DNA from: Clostridium estertheticum subsp. estertheticum
GTDB lineage: Bacteria > Bacillota > Clostridia > Clostridiales > Clostridiaceae
NCBI RefSeq assembly: GCF_001877035.1
Contig: NZ_CP015756.1
Coordinates: 1,913,001-1,977,000, forward strand
Length of the DNA stretch: 64,000 nucleotides
Reading direction: 5' to 3'
The first letter of the stretch is position 1. Each line of letters opens with the position of its first letter. Below the pieces are notes generated by a model, which did no database searches, was not told the origin of the DNA, and worked only from the letters and a program-made list of their open reading frames with translations. The position numbers and the translations under genes are program-made. Of the stretch, positions 37,867-45,792 are shown piece by piece.

Positions 37867-38298
37867 TTATTTATTGATTTTCTCATTAAAATCCGAAACC
37901 ACATCAAGCATGGTAACATTTTTTAGAACATTTTCCATTGATTCTTGCGCATTAAACAAGGTTACTTCAATAACAGATTGGATGTTTGCACCTATGGGAC
38001 AATTTATATTTGGATTTTGATGAACTTGAAATAAACCACCAGTGTCCACTACATCTACCGCTTTGTATACTTCTAATAAATTTATATCTTCAATATGCTT
38101 AGTAAGATATGAACCTCCTGTTCCACGTTTCATATCAACAAGTCCTGCACTTTTAAGCATTCCAAGTATTCTTCTAATTACCACTGCGTTAGTATTCACA
38201 CTGCCTGCAATCATATCTGAAGTTGGCAATGGATTTGGATAAATTGATAGAAGAGATAGTATGTGGACTGCTACAGTGAATCGACTACTTATTTTCAT
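37867..38298 (-). CDS. Rrf2-family transcriptional regulator
   Basis: 143 aa winged-helix regulator. MKISSRFTVAVHILSLLSIY is a typical Rrf2 opening; the recognition helix region is VNTNAVVIRRILGMLKSAGL and the wing KRGTGGSYLTKHIEDINLL. It has one cysteine (INCPIGANIQ) rather than the three of iron-sulfur IscR/NsrR types, so it belongs to the cluster-free YwnA-like group. ATG 38298 is preceded by AAAGGAG; the TTG seven codons earlier is inside that site. It may control the adjacent DsbA-like gene or the LOR/SDH pair, but no operator is evident. Confidence 0.9.
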   Translation of the reverse strand: MKISSRFTVAVHILSLLSIYPNPLPTSDMIAGSVNTNAVVIRRILGMLKSAGLVDMKRGTGGSYLTKHIEDINLLEVYKAVDVVDTGGLFQVHQNPNINCPIGANIQSVIEVTLFNAQESMENVLKNVTMLDVVSDFNEKINK

Positions 38299-38365
38299 AA
38301 CCAAACTCCTTTTTAGCAAAATTTAGCTTTTAAATGTTATTACATAAAGTTATTTCTTCAATAAT

Positions 38366-38992
38366 TTATTCCCTTAATAGAATTTTATCAAGTTCTTCAA
38401 AACTGCTATAGCCTTGAGCGATGATTGTTCTTTTGTTTCCTTTTTCAAGAATAACTGTTGGAAAACTCTGTACCCCTAATTTTTGACCTTTTCTAAAGCA
38501 TTCAAAAGTTTCTTCACTCAATTCTTGTGAAAGAAATATTTCTTCAAAGTCTCCTTTAGAAATACCAAAACTTTCGGCGATTTTAGTATAAACAGTAATA
38601 TCATTCATATCTTGACCGTTTACGAAAAATGCTTCTTGCATTTTTTTTAGGAAATCAAAGGACATATCTCTATTTAATTTTTGAAAGAGAACCATTGCCT
38701 TTGCACCTGGCAAGCTATCTAGAACTCTATTACCGCCACCTAATACATTTTTATTAAAGGCTTTACCGAAGTGAACACTAGTTAAGGCCTCCACTCTAAT
38801 GTTGTTAGTTTTTATATATTCACCTAAAGAAGTATCCATTTCTTTTACTTCATCACCGACCCACATACCTCCAGGTATTATTTCAAAGTCATATTTATCC
38901 TTATGTTTTTCATGGATTTTAGTAATAACATCACTAAAACCATAACACCATCCACACATTGTATCCATAACATAATATATTTTGTTTTTCAT
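38366..38992 (-). CDS. DsbA-family thioredoxin-fold oxidoreductase (FrnE-like)
   Basis: 208 aa cytoplasmic protein with active site Cys13-Gly-Trp-Cys16 (MDTMCGWCYGFSD), an inserted helical domain and the cis-proline loop QSFPTVIL. The layout matches the FrnE-like/DsbA subfamily of thiol-disulfide oxidoreductases involved in oxidative stress rather than secretory DsbA, as there is no signal peptide. ATG 38992 follows GGAGGATT; the longer ORF from 39106 reads upstream non-coding DNA. Next to an Rrf2 regulator on the same strand, 67 bases upstream of it, so co-transcription is possible. Confidence 0.9.
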   Translation of the reverse strand: MKNKIYYVMDTMCGWCYGFSDVITKIHEKHKDKYDFEIIPGGMWVGDEVKEMDTSLGEYIKTNNIRVEALTSVHFGKAFNKNVLGGGNRVLDSLPGAKAMVLFQKLNRDMSFDFLKKMQEAFFVNGQDMNDITVYTKIAESFGISKGDFEEIFLSQELSEETFECFRKGQKLGVQSFPTVILEKGNKRTIIAQGYSSFEELDKILLRE

Positions 38993-39099
38993 ATATATAA
39001 TCCTCCAATTTCTAATTTTAATTACTAAGTTATAAATTAATGATGTAATCACAATGATTACAATTACTGTTGTACTCATTGTAGTTACAACTGCAAAGA

Positions 39100-39665
39100 A
39101 TGTCAATAATTTTTTTTATTCTTAATACAGTTTTATTTATAGGAGTCTATTATAAAACTTTATTTAATATAATATTTATAGATTTTTTGATAAGTTCTAT
39201 GATAAGAAGCCTTCTGAAATTACATTACCCAGTAGTCTTTTTAAAACTCCAGAGAATACAATAATTAATTATTTCAGTCTTTTAAGGGAAGCAGCGAACT
39301 CAATAGAAGGGAAGGGAGCAGGCTGTGGAACACCTGGCAATGCTCAAATACCCTATCCAGTAGCATACAATTTTTTATCATCTAAATATAGAGATAAGTT
39401 AAATTATACTGAGTACCTTAAATCTTTTGAAAATATTATTCATATAAATCTAATAAAACTAAAAAAGGTTCCTGAATTAAATGAAAATTTAGATGAAATG
39501 AAATACTTTGCTGAGATTGAAACTATTAAAGGGACAGATGGTAGTGATTATAAGTTTATATTTTTTCAATTAACTAATGATACTGATATAGAGATAGCAC
39601 AATATAAAAAGGATGAAAAGGGGAATTGGAATTTAATAAAGAGTGATCCTGGAAAATGTTTATAG
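39100..39665 (+). pseudogene. Frameshifted gene for a membrane-anchored protein of unknown family
   Basis: From ATG 39100 the frame encodes a hydrophobic anchor (MSIIFFILNTVLFIGVYYKT). The continuation lies in another frame: from about 39180 to the stop at 39663-39665 there are about 160 uninterrupted codons with good composition (EITLPSSLFKTPENTIINYF; KYFAEIETIKGTDGSDYKFI; EKGNWNLIKSDPGKCL). The switch falls at a run of six T (39183-39188); one extra T would join them. It is therefore a recently broken gene, a sequencing error, or a -1 slippage site (T TTT TTG). The product would be an extracytoplasmic anchored protein. Family not recognised. Confidence 0.6.
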
Positions 39666-39906
39666 AAAAATAGTTATACATAAAATATATTTTCTAAAGT
39701 AACCCCATATCATTGATCACAACAATAACTAATAAAATGCGAATGCTTTTTCTCATATCAGCACATGACCCCCTGTTTCCTTCTTTATATAAATTCAAAT
39801 TTACAATAATATTGTACCCATTATTATCAGCTATTATAATACCCTTATTTGCTAAATAATAAAATACAGTTTTAATTGTGGAAGAGGGCCGTTAGATTGA
39901 CTATTT

Positions 39907-40062
39907 TTAATATTCATTTGTATAATATTCTAATATATAATTATCTAATATTTGGCTTAATTTTAATACTGATGTATGACTTAGCCCTTTTAGTATGATA
40001 AGGTTTTCTAATTCTTCTCTTAAATTTTCTATAGTAAGCATGATATTACTCATTAACATCAT
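39907..40062 (-). CDS. Spo0E-like sporulation regulatory protein
   Basis: 51-aa product, too short for a standard ORF scan. The core ENLREELENLIILKGLSHTS followed by VLKLSQILDNYILEYY matches the Spo0E family (a two-helix hairpin with the SQxLD signature). Family members are phosphatases of Spo0A~P and so delay sporulation. The start is ambiguous: several in-frame ATG codons lie at 40071, 40068, 40062, 40059 and 40053; 40062 is about nine bases after AAGGGA. A +strand ORF over the same bases (39995-40195) is only a shadow. No operon partners; the pectate lyase is divergent. Confidence 0.82.
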   Translation of the reverse strand: MMLMSNIMLTIENLREELENLIILKGLSHTSVLKLSQILDNYILEYYTNEY

Positions 40063-40215
40063 TAACATCATTCCCTTCATAACTTATAATAACTTTTTAT
40101 CAACTAATAGATTAATAATGATTGGACTAAAACAGAAATTTATTCTTATTTATAAATACGTTAGAGAAGTTAAATTTAAGGGGGGAAAACGGTAAAAAAA
40201 CTAATAATATTTTAA

Positions 40216-40269
40216 TTAACGTAAACGTAGAATTTAATAATTGACAGTTATTTACTTAATGTGTAATAT
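40216..40269 (+). promoter_or_regulatory. Pectate lyase promoter with upstream operator-like repeat
   Basis: Consensus -35 TTGACA (40241-40246), 17-base spacer, -10 TAATAT (40264-40269). Just upstream is TTAACGTAAAC (40216-40226); a near-identical TTAACGTGAAC recurs at 40330-40340, 114 bases on, flanking the promoter. The motif approaches the palindrome GTTAACGTTAAC, typical of LacI-family operators. Confidence 0.65.
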
Positions 40270-40313
40270 ATTTAATATAAATATATATTCTAATCAAATG
40301 TATATTAAAAAAA

Positions 40314-40327
40314 TGTAAACGCTTTCA
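40314..40327 (+). promoter_or_regulatory. cre site (CcpA catabolite repression)
   Basis: TGTAAACGCTTTCA is a full match to the consensus TGWAARCGYTWNCW. It lies about 45 bases after the -10 box and before the RBS (GAGGGGG), where CcpA would act as a roadblock, so the lyase should be repressed by preferred sugars. Confidence 0.88.
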
Positions 40328-40364
40328 AGTTAACGTGAACAAAATAATAAGAGGGGGTAATCAA

Positions 40365-42101
40365 ATGGTAAAAAAACCATTAACAAGTGATCAAGTAAAA
40401 AAAATTTCAAAACAACTAATGTTAGCTGTATTAGCATCATCTATGGTGATGACAACATGTTTAAGTGCCAGCGCTTCAACATATAATTTAAGTTCTGTAT
40501 CATTAGAAAACACACAAAGTGTGGGAAATACAGTATCAATATTAGAAAGTAATGGGTGGTTGGAGTCAGCAAATGTTGAGTGGACTGAGGCTAAAGGTGC
40601 AACTGGGTATAATGTTTATTGTAAATTAGCAAGTGCTTCAGATTCTGAATATAAACAATTAGATAATCAATTAATTAGAAAATATTCATCATATTTTAGA
40701 GCAGATGTCTTAGGTCTTTCACAAGGCGATTATGTGATGAAAATAGTGCCTACTATAAATAATAAAGAAGCTAGTTTAGAACAAGTAATTACAAAAACTA
40801 TTAAAGTAAAAGCAAATACAAGAGAAGGGTTTGCGTTTGCTTCTGGATCACCTATGGGTACAGGCTCAGGTGGATATAAAGATGATGGTACAGTAGCAAG
40901 TAATGCTCAAATTGTGTATATTACATCAAGTAATGTAAATAAAGTAACAGCAAATGTTATAACAAATATTAAGGGAACCGCAACACTGTGTACAGGCATT
41001 ACTGATATTTTAGCAAAACGTCAAAAGGGTTATGATAAACGCCCACTTATTATTCGTATGGTAGGCGAAATTAAAGCTGATGATATTACTGGTCTTAATA
41101 GTACTGGATATTTACAATTAAAAGGGTGTTACAATGTAACATTCGAGGGCGTAGGGGAAGATGCTACCGCTTATGGATGGGGAGTTCTTATTAGAGATTC
41201 TCACAATGTAGAACTTAGAAATATGGGTGTCATGTTATTTCCAGATGATGGAATTTCACTTGATACAGGAAATGAAAACATTTGGGTCCATAATAATGAT
41301 ATTTTTTATGGGGCAGCTGGAAGTGATGCTGACCAAGTAAAGGGTGATGGCTCTTGTGATGTAAAAAAATCAACTTATGTTACAGTTGCATACAATCATT
41401 TTTATGATTCTGGTAAATGTTCACTTTGTGGTATGAGTGACACGGAAAATTTCTATGTAACTTATCATCATAATTGGTTCGATCACTCAGATTCAAGGCA
41501 ACCACGTATTAGAGTTGGGACAATTCACATTTATAATAACTATTTTGATGGAAATTCAAAATATGGAGTTGGTGTTACAAAAGGCGCGTCAGCTTTTGTA
41601 GAAGATAACTATTTCAGAAATTGTAAATATCCAATGCTATCATCTCTACAAGGTTCTGATATTTCTGGTGGCAGTGTAGGGACTTTCTCAGGTGAAGAAG
41701 GAGGTATGATTAAGGCATATAATAATAAAGTAGAGGGAGCTACAAAACTTGTTTATTCTAAGGATGATGCAACTCAATTTGATGCATATTTAGCATCGGC
41801 AAGAAATGAACAAGTTCCAAGCACATATAAATCTGTAAGTGGAGGAAATACGTATAATAATTTTGATACAAGTTCATTAATGTATAAATATGTACCAGAT
41901 GCACCACAAAATGTAGAAAGTAACGTCACTACTTATGCAGGAAGAGTAGATGGTGGAGATTTTAAGTGGAATTTCACAGATGCTGATGATGTAAAATCTG
42001 AAGTAAATACTGAATTAATGAGTAAAATTAAGAATTATAAATCTGAGTTAGTATCTGTTGGAGGAAATTCAGTAGGTGAAACAAGGTACTGGACAAAATA
42101 A
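40365..42101 (+). CDS. Secreted pectate lyase, polysaccharide lyase family 1
   Basis: Cleaves polygalacturonate by beta-elimination. 578 aa. Signal peptide at about 1-40 (LMLAVLASSMVMTTCLSASA), a fibronectin III-like domain (about 50-150, VEWTEAKGATGYNVYCKL), then the parallel beta-helix (about 155-520). PL1 features: GWGVLIRDSHNVELRNMGV, the calcium-site region DADQVKGDGSCDVKKSTYVT, HHNWFDHSDSRQPRIRVG containing the catalytic Arg, and the YNNYFDG coil. ATG 40365 follows GAGGGGG; the ORF from GTG 40335 is discarded. Has its own strong promoter and a cre site, and is the only secreted plant-wall enzyme in the window, complementing the intracellular xylan enzymes. Confidence 0.93.
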   Translation: MVKKPLTSDQVKKISKQLMLAVLASSMVMTTCLSASASTYNLSSVSLENTQSVGNTVSILESNGWLESANVEWTEAKGATGYNVYCKLASASDSEYKQLDNQLIRKYSSYFRADVLGLSQGDYVMKIVPTINNKEASLEQVITKTIKVKANTREGFAFASGSPMGTGSGGYKDDGTVASNAQIVYITSSNVNKVTANVITNIKGTATLCTGITDILAKRQKGYDKRPLIIRMVGEIKADDITGLNSTGYLQLKGCYNVTFEGVGEDATAYGWGVLIRDSHNVELRNMGVMLFPDDGISLDTGNENIWVHNNDIFYGAAGSDADQVKGDGSCDVKKSTYVTVAYNHFYDSGKCSLCGMSDTENFYVTYHHNWFDHSDSRQPRIRVGTIHIYNNYFDGNSKYGVGVTKGASAFVEDNYFRNCKYPMLSSLQGSDISGGSVGTFSGEEGGMIKAYNNKVEGATKLVYSKDDATQFDAYLASARNEQVPSTYKSVSGGNTYNNFDTSSLMYKYVPDAPQNVESNVTTYAGRVDGGDFKWNFTDADDVKSEVNTELMSKIKNYKSELVSVGGNSVGETRYWTK

Positions 42102-42150
42102 GTAAAATAGAAAACTTATAAATAGTAGAGTTATTTACAGTAATAATTAC

Positions 42151-42190
42151 AAAAAAGTATGGTAAATTAATAATTTATCATACTTTTTTG
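42151..42190. terminator. Convergent Rho-independent terminator
   Basis: A-tract, stem AAAAAGTATG...CATACTTTTT with inner TAAA/TTTA pairing, then TTTTTG. Between the pectate lyase gene and the converging small membrane protein gene. Confidence 0.8.
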
Positions 42191-42513
42191 TTTTTAATTA
42201 ATTTTGTTTTAATAAAAAAACTAAGTACCTCTGTTACTAAAGCTAAAACAGTTCCAACTATAATTATAAATAGATAACCTATAATACTGGTTAAGTCACC
42301 CCAACCAGGTGAAGTATTGACCATCACAATATAAAACATATAAATGATAGCTACTATGGTACAAAGGGTATAAATTATGAAGAAAATCCATTTACCTAAA
42401 AAACCACCTATGCATGGAATTAAACCAGAGACTACAGATATTATAAGCAAACCTAGTATTGGCCTAACTAATAGTTCACTTGCAAGCATGACTCTGGTTG
42501 TAAGTAAACTCAA
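42178..42513 (-). CDS. Small multi-helix membrane protein, unknown function
   Basis: About 111 aa as drawn from TTG 42513, with about three hydrophobic helices (RPILGLLIISVVSGLIP, IFFIIYTLCTIVAIIYMFYI, IIGYLFIIIVGTVLALVTEV). The frame stays open and hydrophobic for another 22 codons upstream (IIIFVFYTIIVFLSLL), reaching an excellent AGGAGGGG at about 42586-42593 with no ATG, GTG or TTG suitably placed; an ATT at 42579 lies six bases after it. The real start may therefore be a non-standard ATT codon, giving about 133 aa with an additional helix. No family recognised. Confidence 0.6.
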   Translation of the reverse strand: MSLLTTRVMLASELLVRPILGLLIISVVSGLIPCIGGFLGKWIFFIIYTLCTIVAIIYMFYIVMVNTSPGWGDLTSIIGYLFIIIVGTVLALVTEVLSFFIKTKLIKNKKV

Positions 42514-42722
42514 AAATACTATTATTGTATAAAAAACAAAAATTATAATCCACTGCTTTGTTCCTTTTTTGTGTAAAATAACTACCCCTCCTTTAATTAC
42601 AAAATAGGTTGTATATTATTTGCCATAACATGCATGCATACATATACTATAACATCAAACATTAAGGAGGGAGAATAATAAAAAATTTAGAAAATTAATT
42701 ATAATATCTAGATTATATTAAC

Positions 42723-42804
42723 GAAGACAAGCTAGGTATATTATTAGATATCTGTTATAATAGAAGCAAATATCTGAATATTTGAAAAAATTGGACGAAA
42801 TTCA
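42723..42804 (+). repeat. Dispersed intergenic repeat, part A (copy 1)
   Basis: 82 bases that align without gaps to 53114-53195 with about 13 differences (shared cores include GCTAGGTATAT, ATATCTGTTATAATAG and GACGAAATTCA). The TATAAT suggests it contains a promoter for the beta-CASP gene downstream. Confidence 0.75.
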
Positions 42805-42890
42805 GCGTAATCATTAACTAATGAAAAACAAATTTAAGAATTTTACCAGAGCATAAAGTAACTATTCACATGATGAAGAGGAGGATTATT

Positions 42891-44489
42891 ATGAAAATTC
42901 AATTCTATGGAGCAGCAAAAACTGTTACAGGTTCATGTCATATTTTACACATAAACGGAAAGACGGTTTTGCTTGATTGTGGTTTATATCAGGGCAAAGG
43001 TGAAAAAGTATTTGCAAATGAGACATTTGATTTTAATCCTAAAGAGGTAGATTATGTGATTTTATCACATGCCCATATAGATCATAGTGGAAGGATACCT
43101 CTACTTTATAAAATGGGATTTAAAGGAGAGATTTTATCAACGCAGGCGACAATGGATTTATGCAGTATTATGCTGCCTGATAGCGGGCACATTCATGAAT
43201 CTGAGGTTGATTGGAAAAATAGAAAAAGAAAGCGTCAGGGATTAAAAACTTTAGAACCATTATATACATTTAAATTGGCAGAACTTTCTCTTTCACTTTT
43301 TAGAGCATTTCCCTACGATGAAATGATAGATGTTTTTGATGGGTTAAAAATAAGATTTAGAGATGCAGGCCATCTTTTGGGTTCAGCGATTGTTGAATTA
43401 TATATGACTGAAAAGGATCAAGAAGAAGTAAAACTTGTATACAGTGGTGATTTAGGTAATTTAAATAAGTCAATTATAAAAGATCCAACCATTATTAATC
43501 ATACTGATTACTTGATAATAGAGACCACATACGGCAACAGAGTTCATCCTGAGATTAAGGAAGATTTAAAGGCGTTATTAAAAATAATTAAGGAGACCTT
43601 TGCAAGAGGGGGGAATGTTATTATACCTTCATTTGCAGTAGGTAGGACTCAGGAAATATTATATGAATTAAATAAATATGTAGAAAATGAAGATTTGTTG
43701 GATATTAAAGTTTATATTGATAGTCCTTTAGCCATTCAAGCAACAAAGGTATTTGAGAGCCATAATGAGGATTATGACAATGAAGCAAAAGAACTTGTAA
43801 TGAAGGGGGAGTATCCTTTTAGGTTTGATGGTTTGAGATTCTCAGTTTCTGCAAATGATTCAATGGAAATAAATAAAATTCAAAGCAATGTAATAGTTAT
43901 CTCCGCAAGTGGCATGTGTGATGCAGGTAGAATAAAACATCATCTTAAATATAATTTGTGGAGAGAAGAATCATCAATTGTTTTTGTAGGGTATCAAGCA
44001 GAAGGAACCTTAGGACGGAATATAGTAGGTGGGGCAAAAACAGTTAAGATATTTGGAGAACAAATTGCTGTTAAAGCTCATATTTATAACTTAGAGGGAT
44101 TATCAGGACACGCTGATAGAAATGGATTATTCAACTGGATAGAAGGGTTTATGGACAAACCAAAGGAAATTCTGCTTGTTCATGGAGATAAAGAAGCTCA
44201 GGATAGCTTTAAACAGTTATTGGATTCTAAGGGTTACAGCGCAAGAATTGTTGAAAGTGGAGAGGAATTTTATATAAACGAAAAAGCTAATAAAGTTAGC
44301 AAAATTGAAAAAACTTATGGAACTGATAAAGCTTATAAAACTTATAAAGCTGATGAAAATTTAAGAAAAAAATTGATAAAAGATATTAAAGCAATAAATA
44401 ATATCGAAGGGCTAAAAAAGGTAGATTTACTTGATATTATAAAAGATATTATTTATGATGAAAAGGAATCTGACAATATTTTAAAATGA
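42891..44489 (+). CDS. Beta-CASP metallo-beta-lactamase RNA nuclease (CPSF-like)
   Basis: 532 aa hydrolase with an N-terminal metallo-beta-lactamase fold and inserted beta-CASP domain, typical of RNA-processing nucleases of the CPSF73/YSH1 type. Metal-binding SHAHIDHSGRIP, the DSGHIHESE segment, AGHLLGSAIVEL, YSGDLG and the beta-CASP motifs (IPSFAVGRTQEILY; ISASGMCDAGRIKHHL; LSGHADRNGLFNW) are all present. A lysine-rich C-terminal extension (about 460-530) follows the fold. ATG 42891 has GAGGAGG upstream. Expected role: RNA processing or decay, though targets are unknown. It has its own promoter in repeat A and a terminator after which a group II intron has inserted. Confidence 0.9.
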   Translation: MKIQFYGAAKTVTGSCHILHINGKTVLLDCGLYQGKGEKVFANETFDFNPKEVDYVILSHAHIDHSGRIPLLYKMGFKGEILSTQATMDLCSIMLPDSGHIHESEVDWKNRKRKRQGLKTLEPLYTFKLAELSLSLFRAFPYDEMIDVFDGLKIRFRDAGHLLGSAIVELYMTEKDQEEVKLVYSGDLGNLNKSIIKDPTIINHTDYLIIETTYGNRVHPEIKEDLKALLKIIKETFARGGNVIIPSFAVGRTQEILYELNKYVENEDLLDIKVYIDSPLAIQATKVFESHNEDYDNEAKELVMKGEYPFRFDGLRFSVSANDSMEINKIQSNVIVISASGMCDAGRIKHHLKYNLWREESSIVFVGYQAEGTLGRNIVGGAKTVKIFGEQIAVKAHIYNLEGLSGHADRNGLFNWIEGFMDKPKEILLVHGDKEAQDSFKQLLDSKGYSARIVESGEEFYINEKANKVSKIEKTYGTDKAYKTYKADENLRKKLIKDIKAINNIEGLKKVDLLDIIKDIIYDEKESDNILK

Positions 44490-44520
44490 AAAATCATACT
44501 ATAAAAAAGTAGTAAATATA
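44478..44520 (+). repeat. Dispersed intergenic repeat, part B (copy 1)
   Basis: The last codons and 3' flank of the beta-CASP gene (core ATACTATAAAAAAGTAG) recur at 53208-53250 upstream of the carbonic anhydrase gene, 13 bases after repeat part A. Confidence 0.65.
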
Positions 44521-44527
44521 AGGGGAG

Positions 44528-44552
44528 AAGCGACTTAATAGGGTCGCTTTTT
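44528..44552 (+). terminator. Terminator of the beta-CASP gene; group II intron target
   Basis: Stem AAGCGAC/GTCGCTT followed by TTTTT. The group II intron begins two bases after this T tract, the insertion habit of class C introns. Confidence 0.85.
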
Positions 44553-44969
44553 AAGTGTGCCCGGCATGGGCGTTTACTCGTCGGTGAAAGTCCGATACGG
44601 GGGCTGATAGTGCCAACCGTTAGCTTAAGACAAGGGTGTCCACCGTGAGGTGGAATCTAAAGGAAGTCGGCGGCAAAACTCTGGTCTGACGAACAGAAAC
44701 TACATATAAGGCATATGCTTGTGGGTAAGTTTGCTTAACAAAACGAAGCCCTAACTATCCGAAACAGGCGGTGTAAATGTAGCAGATATTTGGAGGGAAA
44801 GTAGACGTTCTTACCCGGGGAGATCTGATAGGTAAGTTATGGATATGAATTTAGAGATAACAAACCATACAGTGATGTATGTCTGAACTATCAGAAGTCA
44901 GCAGATGTCATAGTACCATGCTAAACGCGTTAGCGTGGGAAGGACGGAACAATAGGAGGTTTTGAAATT

Positions 44970-45791
44970 TTGAAAGATACGAAGAAATATGATAAAAGCA
45001 GACAACTTCATAAAGAAGGCTCTCTACGAGAGAATAGAGTGGAACTCAAAGGTAACGTAGAAGTGCATAGTATTTCTTCTATATCAGAAGAAGGAAGAAA
45101 CGGTGTAAATAGATACGGTAATGATTTGCTCGAGCAAATATTATCGAGAGATAATATGAATAAAGCATATAAAAGAGTAAAGGCCAATAAAGGAAGTCAT
45201 GGTATTGATGGTTTGACAGTAGATGAACTTTTACATCACCTGAAAGAGCATGGACAAGAACTAAGGCAATTATTACTGGAAAATAGATATAGACCTCAAG
45301 CAGTAAGAAGGGTAGAAATACCCAAACCTGATGGGGGAATTAGACTACTTGGAATACCTACTGTAGTAGATAGAGTTGTTCAACAAGCGATTTCACAAGT
45401 TCTAATCCCAATATATGAAAAGAAATTTTCAGATAATAGTTATGGTTTTAGGCCTTTAAGAAGTGCAAAGCAAGCTGTTGAAAAATGCAGGGGATATATC
45501 AATGCTGGACATACATGGACAGTAAATATAGACCTTTCAAAATACTTTGATACGATAAATCATGATAAATTAATTAGGATACTATCGGAAGATATTAAAG
45601 ATAGTAGAGTAATTTCTCTGATACGAAAGTATCTACAAAGTGGAGTTATGATAAATGGGGTATTTATGAATACTGGAGAAGGAGCACCTCAAGGTGGACC
45701 CTTGTCCCCATTATTAAGTAACATAATGTTAAATGAACTTGATGTAGAACTAACAAAGCGAGGACTAAACTTTTGTAGATATGCTGATGAT
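44970..45791 (+). pseudogene. Outer intron reverse transcriptase, 5' part
   Basis: Encodes the N-terminal about 274 residues of a group II intron RT/maturase: RT motifs KANKGSHGIDGLTVDELL, RRVEIPKPDGGIRLLGIPT, DNSYGFRPLRSAKQAV, VNIDLSKYFDTINHDKLI and GAPQGGPLSPLLSNIMLNEL, ending at RYADD. TTG start at 44970 follows AGGAGG. The inner intron begins one base or so after the YADD codons, so the enzyme can only be made if the inner intron splices out. The remainder is at 47665-48252. The frame reads 15 more codons into the inner intron before a stop. Confidence 0.88.
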
Positions 45792-45792
45792 G

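Noticed and set aside
39995-40195. Plus-strand ORF of 66 codons
   Set aside because: It is largely antisense to the Spo0E-like gene and then runs into non-coding promoter DNA, lacks a ribosome binding site and has low-complexity hydrophobic composition.
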